Origin: CAYQZD01 sp964421875
GTDB lineage: Bacteria > Electryoneota > Tariuqbacteria > Tariuqbacterales > Tariuqbacteraceae
Assembly: GCA_964421875.1 (NCBI GenBank)
Contig: CAYQZD010000016.1
Span: 1 to 44,187, forward strand
DNA length: 44,187 bases
Reading direction: 5' to 3'
Shown here piece by piece: positions 34,805 to 42,759 of the stretch. Numbering within the stretch: the first letter of the stretch is position 1; each line of letters begins with the position of its first letter. Under the pieces are notes generated by a model. The model saw only the letters and a program-made list of their open reading frames with translations, made no database searches and was not told the origin of the DNA. A program made the translations under genes and the position numbers.

Positions 34805-35947
34805 TTATGTTCCCCTGGCGATTAACTCGACGTAGTCGTTGAAAATAAACCGTTTGTTTCTTTTATTCCCAGTGATTTCACGCAGTATCTCATTTTCCTC
34901 AAACTTTGCGATCAGCGCTCGAGCGGTTATATCTGTAATATGTAATCTGTCGCTGACCATCCGCGCATCGATTACAGGCGCATTGAAAAGGAGATCAAGC
35001 AATGGAAGGGCGTGTTTGCTGCTGATTTCATCGTAGATTCTTTTGCTCAAATTGTCCCGAAGTAGAATTATTTCACCGACAGTTTTGGAGGCTTCATCTG
35101 AAGTGTCGATCACTCCTTTCAGGAAAAATTTTACCCAGCTTTCAAAATCACCTTCTCCCCTTGTCAAATTAAGCAAATCATAATAATCGCTTCTATGCTT
35201 TTTGAAATAATAACTTAAGTATAGAATCGGTTTGGACAATGTTTTTTTCCAAACCAGGAAGAAAGTTATCAGCAGTCTTCCTATTCTGCCGTTGCCGTCT
35301 AAGAAAGGATGAATTGTTTCAAATTGGGTATGAATCAAAGCCGCTTTCACCAAAGGCGGGGTGTCATTTTCCCTATGAATAAATTTTTCCAGTTCGCTCA
35401 TTACATCATAAACTTGGGCGGGAGGCGGGGGAATAAATATTGCTTCGTGAATAGAAGCGCCCGCAGGACCTATCCAATTCTGGGTTCTTTTAAATTCACC
35501 GGGAGCGCTGTGCTGTCCCCTTGTGTCTTTAAGTAGAATCTTGTGCATTTCTCTTATTAATCTGTTGGATAGGGGTATCCGTTGTAATCTCTCCAGCCCG
35601 TGATTCAAGGCGGTGATGTAGTTAATTACCTCTTTGACCTGATTGATGTCATCCTTTGGCTTGTAGTCGGCTTCAAATTCCAATATCCCCTGCAGCGAAG
35701 CTTGTGTCCCTTCAATTTGAGAACTGAGCAGAGCTTCCTTTTTCACATACATTGTGATGAATAAATCTGGATTTGGCATCACTGTGGCGATGCCGTCCAG
35801 TCGCGCCAACGACCGGTCCGCTTCCGACAACAATGACCGCATTTCCCCATCGTATTCTATTGGCGGAGTCGGAGGAAGGGGATGCGGATAGAACGCCGAA
35901 TATCCCCCCGGATGCTTTATTAAACTGCCGGCTTCTCGCACTACCAT
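34805..35947 (-). CDS. Fic-family protein with inhibitory helix
   Basis: 380 residues. N-terminal Fic_N region with inhibitory motif SSQIEG (75-80; S-x3-E-G, so class II, autoinhibited), Fic core HPFLDGNGRIGR (213-224; catalytic His213) and a C-terminal winged-helix-type region (about 300-360; LHITDITARALIAKF). It would transfer AMP (or another NMP) from a nucleotide to a target protein; the target is unknown. AAGGGG precedes the ATG. A 40-bp-period tandem repeat lies 54-205 nt upstream. No antitoxin-like partner adjoins; the inhibitory helix is built in. Confidence 0.9.
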   Translation of the reverse strand: MVVREAGSLIKHPGGYSAFYPHPLPPTPPIEYDGEMRSLLSEADRSLARLDGIATVMPNPDLFITMYVKKEALLSSQIEGTQASLQGILEFEADYKPKDDINQVKEVINYITALNHGLERLQRIPLSNRLIREMHKILLKDTRGQHSAPGEFKRTQNWIGPAGASIHEAIFIPPPPAQVYDVMSELEKFIHRENDTPPLVKAALIHTQFETIHPFLDGNGRIGRLLITFFLVWKKTLSKPILYLSYYFKKHRSDYYDLLNLTRGEGDFESWVKFFLKGVIDTSDEASKTVGEIILLRDNLSKRIYDEISSKHALPLLDLLFNAPVIDARMVSDRLHITDITARALIAKFEENEILREITGNKRNKRFIFNDYVELIARGT

Positions 35948-36000
35948 TGAGCGCCCCTTTAACTTTCTTCAATTGGATGAAAATTTATTTTTTGTATAGT

Positions 36001-36152
36001 AACCTGAAATAAAATAAGCAAAATTATGTAAGAATTCAACAATAGCGTGTTAGATAAGTAAAATTATGTAAGGAAAGAGAAAGTCGTTGTTAAATAAACA
36101 GATTTATGTAAGAACACGCTCAGTCATTGTAACCTAAGTGGAGTTATGTAAG
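36001..36152. repeat. Four direct repeats with exact 40-bp period
   Basis: TTATGTAAG occurs with start at 36024, 36064, 36104 and 36144, each exactly 40 nt apart and preceded by a partly conserved TGTTA..TAAG.A-type stretch; the last 8-12 nt of each unit vary. It lies 54-205 nt upstream of the Fic start (- strand). The rest of the 529-nt gap (35948-36476) has only the prfB promoter candidate and a 90-bp repeat copy. Confidence 0.85.
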
Positions 36153-36328
36153 TCGCCTTTGAGCCTTTAATGCAAATAGGATTATTGGGGGTTCCGTACA
36201 TAATATAATCAAAACTGAACAATTGTGCAAGTATTTGGCAGTATTTTTTTCACTTTTTTTGGGGGAAAGTTCTCTTTCCTTTCTCCAAGCGCATTTATCC
36301 GGTTCCATAGCTTGATTTGCTTATTTTA

Positions 36329-36357
36329 CTGAAATATATTAACTTTATACGTATAAT
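36329..36357 (+). promoter_or_regulatory. Candidate prfB promoter
   Basis: -35 CTGAAA (36329-36334), 17-nt spacer, -10 TATAAT (36352-36357). Start would be near 36364, giving a leader of about 113 nt that includes most of the 90-bp repeat. Only the -10 box is strong. Confidence 0.5.
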
Positions 36358-36448
36358 TTGAAAATAGCGGCCGCGTATCCCGCGTGCCGTGAATTTTCAC
36401 TATTCATTGCGCGATGATTCGCGAGGAGAATCCATCGAATGATGGTTT
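36358..36448 (+). repeat. 90-bp dispersed repeat, copy in prfB leader
   Basis: Best copy of the family. GAAAATAGCGGCCGCG, then a hairpin with arms CGGC/GCCG around CGCG/CGCG, then GATTCGCGAGGAGAATCC and the terminal hairpin CCATC-GAAT-GATGG. It would form part of the prfB mRNA leader if the predicted promoter is right. Confidence 0.9.
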
Positions 36449-36476
36449 AAAATTGAACCTATTTGGAGATATTGAG

Positions 36477-37599
36477 TTGATTGATTTAAACGAAGAAATG
36501 ACAGTATGCCGCGACCGCGTGAATAAGCTTCGAGGGTATCTTTGACCTGGACGCCAAGCGTAAAGAAGTTGAATCGCTGGAAAAGAAAACGGTAAAGGAC
36601 GATTTCTGGGAAAACCAGGAGGAAGCTCAGCAAATACTAAAGCAGATTAACCGAATCAACGAATGGATTGAAGCCTGGGAAAGACTGAACCGGGAAATCT
36701 CCGACCTCGAACTGCTCTACGAAATGTCGCTGGAGGAAGACGACAGCCGCGCCCTCAGCGAAATCGAGGAATCCCTGACTGAGTTATACAGAGAAATCGA
36801 TTCGCTGGAAATGAAAAAAATGTTGGGCGGCGAAGACGACCGCAGGGACGCCTTCCTCACCATCCACCCCGGCGCCGGAGGCACCGAATCCGCCGATTGG
36901 GCGGAGATGCTGCTCAGAATGTACTTCCGCTATTTCGAACGCGCCGGATTCAAACATCACATCCTCGACCTGCTGAACGACCCTCTGGCTGGTATCAAGT
37001 CAGCCACAATCGAAGTCAAAGGAGAATACGCCTACGGCTATCTGAAGTCGGAAAACGGCATCCACCGCCTGGTGAGAATCTCTCCCTTCGACAACCAGGG
37101 CAAACGCCATACCTCCTTCGCCTCTGTCTTTGTCATACCGATGATTGAAAACGACATCAAGGTTGTGATTAATCCCACCGACCTCCGAATCGACACCTTC
37201 CGCGCCTCCGGAGCCGGTGGGCAGCACGTGAATAAAACCGATTCCGCAGTGCGGGTGACACATCTCCCCACCGGAATTGTGGTTTCCTGCCAATCCGAAA
37301 GGTCTCAGCATCGCAACAAGGATAACGCCTTGAAAATTCTGACCGCCCGCCTCTACCAGCGCATGAAGGAAGAAGAGCAAGCCAAGGTCGAAGAGATGCA
37401 CCGCAGTAAAAAAGACATCGCCTGGGGAAGCCAAATCCGCTCCTACGTCTTCCACCCCTACAATATGGTCAAAGACCACCGCACCCTCACCGAAACCGGT
37501 AATATCAACGCGGTGATGGACGGCGATATCGATAAGTTCATCTACGCCTATCTGCTTAAAGAAGGCTCCGGCGACGAATATGCGAAGGAAACCTTGTAA
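36477..37599 (+). CDS. prfB: Peptide chain release factor 2, frameshifted
   Basis: Reads UGA and UAA stop codons and triggers peptide release. A 22-codon first frame from TTG 36477 (GGAG 8 nt upstream) ends RGYL then UGA. A +1 shift continues as DLDAKRKEVESLEK, giving 373 residues, close to the usual 365. SPF codon-recognition tripeptide at 202-204 and catalytic GGQ at 247-249 (SGAGGQHVNKTDSAVR). Other in-frame starts (TTG 36453, ATG 36498) lack this spacing. Without the shift only a 22-residue peptide would be made. Coordinates span both frames. The leader carries a 90-bp repeat. Confidence 0.95.
36532..36546 (+). promoter_or_regulatory. prfB programmed +1 frameshift site
   Basis: GAGGG (Shine-Dalgarno-like, 36532-36536), TAT, then CTT-TGA-C (36540-36546). 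This is the conserved arrangement that lets the ribosome slip by +1 when RF2 is scarce, giving autoregulation by RF2 level. The spacing matches the E. coli site. Confidence 0.95.
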
Positions 37600-37616
37600 C
37601 GGAGAATAGCTTATCG

Positions 37617-37692
37617 TGGCGCAGGGTCTCCGCACCCTGCGACAAATGGTTATAAATCAAGCAAATGCTGTCGATTGCAGAGAATCGATAGC
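37617..37692. repeat. Paired hairpin repeats
   Basis: 37617-37644 has TGGCGCAGGGT/ACCCTGCGACA with loop CTCCGC. 37666-37692 has TGCTGTCGATT/AATCGATAGC, a compensated change in the stem. Together they fill the gap between prfB and cutA. The same pair order, reversed, is found at 2076-2152 and 19147-19223. Confidence 0.9.
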
Positions 37693-37732
37693 GAAATAAC
37701 ACATACAAGCATTTAAGCTGTTTTGGTTGGAG

Positions 37733-38080
37733 ATGAGCGTTGATTTCATCATAGTGTTCTGCACTACTCCCGGAAAAGATTCCGCGGAGAAAATCGCCCG
37801 ATCCCTGGTGGAAAAGCGCCTCGCCGCCTGCGCCAATATTGTCGATAATATCACATCGATATACCGCTGGAAAGGGGAAATCTGCCGCGACGATGAAGCG
37901 ATGCTGCTGATTAAAACCACCGCCGACGCCTATGAAGCCCTCGAAAAGGAGATTAAAGCGCGTCATCCCTATGATACGCCGGAAATCGTTGCCCTGCCGC
38001 TGCTGAAAGGTTCTGCCGAATACCTGAAATGGATTGGAGAATCCCTAAAATCAGACAGTCTTCCAGAACAAGATAGATGA
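37733..38080 (+). CDS. cutA: CutA-like divalent-cation tolerance protein
   Basis: 115 residues; a small trimeric ferredoxin-like protein first linked to copper tolerance in E. coli, true role uncertain. Shows IVFCTTPGKDSAEKIARSL, LVEKRLAACANIVDNITSIYRW and ARHPYDTPEIVALPL (all typical). The start is uncertain: the ATG has GGAG immediately before it, and TTG at 37727 is possible. It ends 16 nt before the amidase gene on the same strand, so the two may be co-transcribed. Confidence 0.9.
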   Translation: MSVDFIIVFCTTPGKDSAEKIARSLVEKRLAACANIVDNITSIYRWKGEICRDDEAMLLIKTTADAYEALEKEIKARHPYDTPEIVALPLLKGSAEYLKWIGESLKSDSLPEQDR

Positions 38081-38096
38081 GAAAGAGTCTATTAAT

Positions 38097-39572
38097 ATGA
38101 GGACGCTGTCCCTGTCCCTGACGCTCCTCTGGATCGCGGTTCACGCTTCATCGGCGCAAATTCAACTGGTGAACACTGTGACCGGCGCCCCTTCCGTAAG
38201 CGAAATCGCCTCCTTCAGTCAAGGCGATTTCACCTACATCGACATCGAAGCGCTGGCAAAGGCGCTGGAAATCAACACCTACCGCGACGACGCCAAGGGA
38301 AAGATTGTCCTTTACCTTGACGGCGGACGCTTGAAACTCACCGGCGGTAACCACTTCGCCGTCACTGAGCGGGAAATCCTCCAACTCCCAGCTGACGTGA
38401 AAATAACGGAGGGGACATTCTTCATCCCCCTTCAGCCCTTTCTGGAGCTGTTTGAAGATTACTTCCCCGGCGATTTTGAATATCTTGGTGGGAGACTGGT
38501 TTACAGCTCCCGAAAATCAAACATCCTCGACCTTTATTCCACCTATGAAGGGGACCGGGGAGTTTTCGATATCGTAACCGGCGCGAGCCTGCCGTTCTCC
38601 TCCGCCCGCGAGCCCGGCGGCAGATTGATTCTCACCTTCCCGGATGCGGCGGCGGACCCGGACCGTTTCCGGGAAATGACAATTCCCGAGGGATTGGATT
38701 CCCTCAGAGCCCTCCGGCTCAGAGGTGAAGTCAAGTTGATACTGGTCTTTGAAAAGGGGATTAAGGTCGATACCGTCTTCGTTCTGACCAATCCTCACGG
38801 CGTGAGAATCGAAACCTCCGGTTTCGCCTCCAGAAACTCGGAAACTATAAACCACACGCTTCAGAAATTCCGTAAAGACTGGCGCTTCGACACCATTGTC
38901 ATTGACCCCGGTCACGGCGGTGAAGACCCCGGAGCCATCGGCCGTTCGAAGCTGCGTGAGAAAGAGGTGACGCTCGACGTTTCCAAGAGGCTGGCGAGGC
39001 TGCTGAAGGAGAGGATGGGGATAAAAGTCGTCCTCACCCGCGACAAGGACGTTTTTATACCCCTGGCGGAAAGGGGCAAAATCGCCAACAGGGCAGGGGG
39101 GAAGCTGTTCGTCTCCATCCACTGCAACGCCTGCAAAAACCGCCGCGCCCACGGCGTTGAAACCTTTTTCTTGAAACCTGCACGCAACAAAAACGCCCTC
39201 GATGTCGCGATGCGGGAGAACGCCTCGGTCAAATACGAAAAGGACCAGAGTATATACCAGGATTTGACCGACGAAAACTACATCCTCTTAGCAATGGCGC
39301 AATCAAACTACGCCCGGGAAAGCGAATCTTTCGCCGGGGTCATACAGGAACAGTTCGGCTCCCGCACCAGCCTGAAAAACCGGGGTGTGGACCAAGCCGG
39401 ATTCTATGTGCTCTACGGCGCTAATATGCCCGCGGTGCTGGTGGAATTGGGTTTCATCAGCAACAAAAACGAGGAAAGACTGCTCCGCACCAAACAGTTC
39501 CGGCAGAAAGCCGCGGAAATAATGTTTCACAGCGTAAAAGGCTTCTGCGAATTGAAAGAAAAAGAGCTGTGA
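38097..39572 (+). CDS. N-acetylmuramoyl-L-alanine amidase (Amidase_3)
   Basis: 491 residues. Signal peptide (SLSLTLLWIAVHASSA), then a stalk with copper-amine-oxidase-N-like and AMIN-like strands (about 25-255), then an Amidase_3 domain (about 265-490). Zinc ligands: His in DPGHGG, Glu in KEVTLDV, His in SIHCNA; catalytic Glu in VELGFIS. It cuts the bond between muramic acid and L-Ala of peptidoglycan in the periplasm, as in daughter-cell separation or recycling. Complete and apparently active. It lies just after cutA. Confidence 0.9.
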   Translation: MRTLSLSLTLLWIAVHASSAQIQLVNTVTGAPSVSEIASFSQGDFTYIDIEALAKALEINTYRDDAKGKIVLYLDGGRLKLTGGNHFAVTEREILQLPADVKITEGTFFIPLQPFLELFEDYFPGDFEYLGGRLVYSSRKSNILDLYSTYEGDRGVFDIVTGASLPFSSAREPGGRLILTFPDAAADPDRFREMTIPEGLDSLRALRLRGEVKLILVFEKGIKVDTVFVLTNPHGVRIETSGFASRNSETINHTLQKFRKDWRFDTIVIDPGHGGEDPGAIGRSKLREKEVTLDVSKRLARLLKERMGIKVVLTRDKDVFIPLAERGKIANRAGGKLFVSIHCNACKNRRAHGVETFFLKPARNKNALDVAMRENASVKYEKDQSIYQDLTDENYILLAMAQSNYARESESFAGVIQEQFGSRTSLKNRGVDQAGFYVLYGANMPAVLVELGFISNKNEERLLRTKQFRQKAAEIMFHSVKGFCELKEKEL

Positions 39573-39600
39573 GATTTGTAATGTGCGGCATTGATTCTCT

Positions 39601-39661
39601 GTAGGGGCGTTCAATTGAACGCCCGGAAATTGTAGGGGGGAATCTTATTCCGCCGACCTAC
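39601..39661. repeat. Two GTAGG-type palindromes in tandem
   Basis: 39601-39625: GTAGGGGCGTTC/GAACGCCC. 39631-39661: TGTAGGGGGGAATC..TTCCGCCGACCTAC. The first matches 14984-15009 and the second resembles 42147-42169. They begin a 461-nt gene-free region before lolC/E. Confidence 0.85.
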
Positions 39662-39712
39662 TAATACTATGTTAGGTAGTTCTTTGTCGGTTTGAAATCT
39701 TAGCGCTGAAAA

Positions 39713-39790
39713 TAATCCCCCCTGCCCCCCTTTAGGAAAGGGGGGAAAGGAGCAAGTCCCCCTTTTTTAAAGGGGGATTTAGGGGGATTA
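39713..39790. repeat. AATCCCCC/GGGGGATT repeat, reverse copy
   Basis: AATCCCCCCTGCCCCCC..AAAGGGGGG and CAAGTCCCCC..GGGGGATTTAGGGGGATT. This is the reverse orientation of the element at 2707-2783. Confidence 0.85.
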
Positions 39791-39894
39791 CTGGTATTGA
39801 ATCATGTTTCCTGTCAATATGAAAATGAAATTCTTCATACTTAACAAAGTAGTGATAGGGTATGGGCGTTGAATCAAATGGGAAGTTTGTTTTT

Positions 39895-39964
39895 GTAGGT
39901 GCGAAGCATTCATGTATAAATCTTTAAAAATATTGTTGATGAATCAAAAAATGCTTCGCCCCTG
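39895..39964. repeat. MITE-like element, slightly decayed
   Basis: GTAGGTGCGAAGCATT at one end and AAATGCTTCGCCCCTGC at the other, with an AT-rich interior unlike that of the other two copies. 70 nt. Confidence 0.8.
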
Positions 39965-40033
39965 CCGAACTTAACCAGATAGAACCAAGCGCATAAAACC
40001 AGCAACCAGTAACCAGCAACGAGGAATCCATAC

Positions 40034-41257
40034 ACGGGTTTTGAATTATTCATAGCCTGGAGATACCTCCGGTCGAAACGGCGCACCGCCTTCATCTCCA
40101 TCATCACATACCTCTCCACAGCGGGAGTGGTGATTGGCAGCGCGGCGCTGGTAATCGTCCTCTCCGTGATGAACGGCTTCGAACACGAAGTCAGACGCCG
40201 TATCATCAACGCCGACGCCCATATCCGGCTAGCGCAGTTCCACCAAAAGCCCTTCGCCGACTATGATCAATTAGCGGAAAAAATCGGTGAAGTTCCACAC
40301 GTTGTCGGAACCTCGCCCTTAATTGAAGAAAAAGGGCTGCTGGTTTCACCCTCCGGCAGTGGAGGGGTGGCGGTGCGGGGCGTAGAGCCGGAGATGCTGA
40401 AAGCCGTAACCAGCCTCGACTCGATTCTATACGAAGGGAGCTTCTTTGAGAAGCGGGACGATGGACTTCCCGGAATTGTAGTGGGATTGTTTCTAAAAGA
40501 TAACCTGGCGCTTCAAATTGGAGACACGGTGACCCTGATTTCGCCCTCCGGGCTCTTCAGCGGATTTTCCCTGCCCCGGACTCTCCGCTTCAGAGTGGAC
40601 GGAATTTTTGAAACCGGCTTGATGGAATACGATAACCTCTACTGTTACATCCCTTTGGAAGCAGCCCAAGGGCTCTTTAATATGATGGGAGAAGTTACCG
40701 GAATCGACGTCAAGCTGGACAACCTCTATCTCGCCGATCAGGTGAAGCTTGAACTTATTGAAATGCTGGGTCCCTACCCCTTTCATCCCTTCACCTGGTT
40801 TGAAATGAAACCCAATCTTTACAATTGGATGAAGATTGAAAAATGGATGATGTTCATCGTCCTCTCCCTCATCATAATGGTCGCCGCCTTCAATATCACC
40901 TCTTCGCTGATAATGATGGTTTTGGAGAAAAAGCGAGATATCGGAATCCTGAAATCGATGGGCGCCACCGCGAATAACATTAAACGAATTTTCACCTTCG
41001 AAGGTTTGGTTGTCGGCTTCATCGGGGGAACCGTCGGCTTGTTAATAGGGTTCATCGTCTGCTTTCTGCAGTATAAATATCATTTCCTGAATCTGCCGGG
41101 GGATGTTTATATCATCAACTTTTTCCCTATCCTGATAAAGCCTTTAGACTTCCTGCTGGTATGGCTTGCAGCCATCGCGCTCTCGCTATTAGCGGCTTAC
41201 TACCCCGCTTTATGGGCGGCGAAACTTCACCCGGCGGAGGCCATCCGCTATGAGTGA
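40034..41257 (+). CDS. lolC: LolC/E-family permease, ACG start proposed
   Basis: 407 residues with the other frame limit. The conserved N-terminus FELFIAWRYLRSKRR begins in frame before any ATG, GTG or TTG; the only fitting codon with a Shine-Dalgarno (GAGGA, 8 nt) is ACG at 40034. The first standard start, GTG 40127, would delete the first 31 residues including half the first membrane helix. The rest is typical: one N-terminal membrane segment, a large periplasmic domain (about 60-280) and three C-terminal segments with GILKSMGATANNIKRIF. With LolD it forms the inner-membrane complex releasing lipoproteins to the carrier LolA. Overlaps lolD by 8 nt. A sequence error would explain the start too. 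Confidence 0.85.
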   Translation, partial: TGFELFIAWRYLRSKRRTAFISIITYLSTAGVVIGSAALVIVLSVMNGFEHEVRRRIINADAHIRLAQFHQKPFADYDQLAEKIGEVPHVVGTSPLIEEKGLLVSPSGSGGVAVRGVEPEMLKAVTSLDSILYEGSFFEKRDDGLPGIVVGLFLKDNLALQIGDTVTLISPSGLFSGFSLPRTLRFRVDGIFETGLMEYDNLYCYIPLEAAQGLFNMMGEVTGIDVKLDNLYLADQVKLELIEMLGPYPFHPFTWFEMKPNLYNWMKIEKWMMFIVLSLIIMVAAFNITSSLIMMVLEKKRDIGILKSMGATANNIKRIFTFEGLVVGFIGGTVGLLIGFIVCFLQYKYHFLNLPGDVYIINFFPILIKPLDFLLVWLAAIALSLLAAYYPALWAAKLHPAEAIRYE

Positions 41258-41924
41258 AAAACTGATTGAGGTCGAAAATCTTCGTAAAAGCTATTACCTC
41301 GACGGCCGCGAAATCCCGGTGTTGAAGGGTGTGAATGTCGAATTCCGGGCGGGCGAAATCGCCGCAGTAGTCGGACCCTCCGGCGTGGGAAAAACCACCC
41401 TGCTGAATCTGCTCGGAGCCCTAGACCGGCCCACCGGCGGTGAAATCGCCTTCAAAGGCAGGGCTTACCGGGAGATGTCCGAGGCCCAGCTCGCCCGCTT
41501 CAGAAACCGTTCCATTGGCTTCGTGTTCCAATTCCATCATCTCCTGGGTGAATTCACCGCTCTGGAAAATACCATTATGCCCCTGCTTATCGATGGAGTT
41601 CCCCGCTCCCAGGCTCTGGAAACCGGCCGCGCTACCCTGCAGGAGATGGGCCTTGAAGACCGCTTGGAACACAAACCCTCGGAGCTTTCCGGAGGTGAAC
41701 AGCAGCGGGTCGCCGTAGCCCGCGCCGTTGTCAACCAGCCCCAACTGATACTGGCCGACGAACCCTCCGGCAACCTGGATGAAAAGACCGGCAGAGCCCT
41801 CACCGAACTGCTCTGGAAACTATGCCGGGAAAAAGGATATGGTTTCATCATTGTGACCCACAACAAAGAGCTGGCGGCGGCGGCTGACAAAGTTGTCGAA
41901 ATGCGCGAGGGGAGGATAGCGTAG
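41250..41924 (+). CDS. lolD: LolD-like ABC transporter ATPase
   Basis: 224 residues. Walker A GPSGVGKTT, Q-loop FQFHHLL, signature LSGGEQQRVAVARA, Walker B LILADEPSGNLD and switch His in THNKEL, all intact. It powers the LolC/E permease encoded directly upstream; the 8-nt overlap suggests translational coupling. A homologue of MacB/LolD type cannot be fully separated by sequence alone, but the partner's LolC/E signature supports Lol. Confidence 0.9.
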   Translation: MSEKLIEVENLRKSYYLDGREIPVLKGVNVEFRAGEIAAVVGPSGVGKTTLLNLLGALDRPTGGEIAFKGRAYREMSEAQLARFRNRSIGFVFQFHHLLGEFTALENTIMPLLIDGVPRSQALETGRATLQEMGLEDRLEHKPSELSGGEQQRVAVARAVVNQPQLILADEPSGNLDEKTGRALTELLWKLCREKGYGFIIVTHNKELAAAADKVVEMREGRIA

Positions 41925-42222
41925 GTCGGCTTATTCAAAGCCGACGAAATTACTAAGTTGTTTGAGCAAACTCAAATTCGGTCATTCTGGCGAAGCCAGA
42001 ATCCTTCTTTTATTCTCTTGAAAACGGTAAAACAAAGAAAGATTCTGTCTGCGCTACGCTTGACAGAATGACGATTTTTTATTATTGCTCATATAACTAT
42101 AAGGAACAAGCCGACAATCGCACTGATACGGTTGATTTGACTAGTTGTAGGGCGGAATCTTATTCTGCCAAAAATATTGTTTCATCCATTATTCAGTATT
42201 CATAATTCATCATTCATAATTC
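41921..42222. repeat. Repeat-rich gap before mcsA
   Basis: The 340-nt gap holds: 41921-41945 (GTAGGTCGGC/GCCGAC, same as 5291-5315), 41981-42077 (decayed CATTCTGGCG..GACAGAATGACG repeat), 42147-42169 (GTAGGGCGGAATC/TATTCTGCC) and the ATTCA-type simple repeat at 42186-42222. The first begins at the last bases of lolD. Confidence 0.8.
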
Positions 42223-42264
42223 CTGCTTTTGGTTCCCGGCTCTTCCGGATTAGGATGGATTGCC

Positions 42265-42759
42265 TTGAATTGTCAGAAGTGTCATATTAAACCCGCCTCG
42301 GTGATGATGACCCAGATAGTCAACGGTGTGCGCACCGATATCGCGCTCTGTCACCATTGCGCGGTCGATTTAGGAATGGATAATCCTTTCTCGGATATAC
42401 CCTCCGAAATCGCTAAGCTTATCGCTCAAGCCGCTCAAGAGAGCGGAGCGGACTTCGAAAACGCGCCGGATTTGACCTGTGGTGAATGCGGGCTTGAGCT
42501 GAAATCATTTTTGGAAAGCGGACTACTGGGATGTCCGCAATGTTACCTTGATTTCGAGGATTTCCTGAAAACGCTGCTCCGCCGCTATCACGGCACTACA
42601 CGGCGCTTGACCTCAAGAAAAACCGGAACTCCCTCCCCGAAAATTGAGGAGATGAACCGCCTGAAAGGGGAATTGGAAAGAGCCATCGGTCTCGAAGACT
42701 TCGAAGCGGCGGCTAAAATTAGAGACAGGATTAAATCTTTGGAAAATAGTGGTTCATAG
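42265..42759 (+). CDS. mcsA: McsA-like zinc-finger/UVR protein
   Basis: 164 residues from TTG, chosen because the family begins at the first zinc finger and AGGA lies 9 nt upstream; a TTG at 42229 would add 12 residues. Four CxxC pairs (CQKC, CHHC, CGEC, CPQC) and a C-terminal UVR motif (KGELERAIGLEDFEAAAKIRDRIKSL). McsA activates the McsB arginine kinase and binds metal in Firmicutes. Stop and mcsB start overlap by one base (TAGTG), so the two are coupled. No ctsR or clpC in the window. Confidence 0.85.
   Translation: MNCQKCHIKPASVMMTQIVNGVRTDIALCHHCAVDLGMDNPFSDIPSEIAKLIAQAAQESGADFENAPDLTCGECGLELKSFLESGLLGCPQCYLDFEDFLKTLLRRYHGTTRRLTSRKTGTPSPKIEEMNRLKGELERAIGLEDFEAAAKIRDRIKSLENSGS

Noticed and set aside
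34805..35947. Fic with separate antitoxin (toxin-antitoxin pair)
   Set aside because: The inhibitory motif SSQIEG is within the same chain, and the neighbour is a DUF6504-like protein, not a FicA-type antitoxin.
36001..36152. CRISPR array
   Set aside because: Variable parts between the conserved blocks are only about 10 nt, the repeats are imperfect and no cas gene is nearby.
40127..41257. GTG 40127 as the start of lolC/E
   Set aside because: Would remove the conserved FELFIAWRYLRSKRR and half of the first membrane helix.
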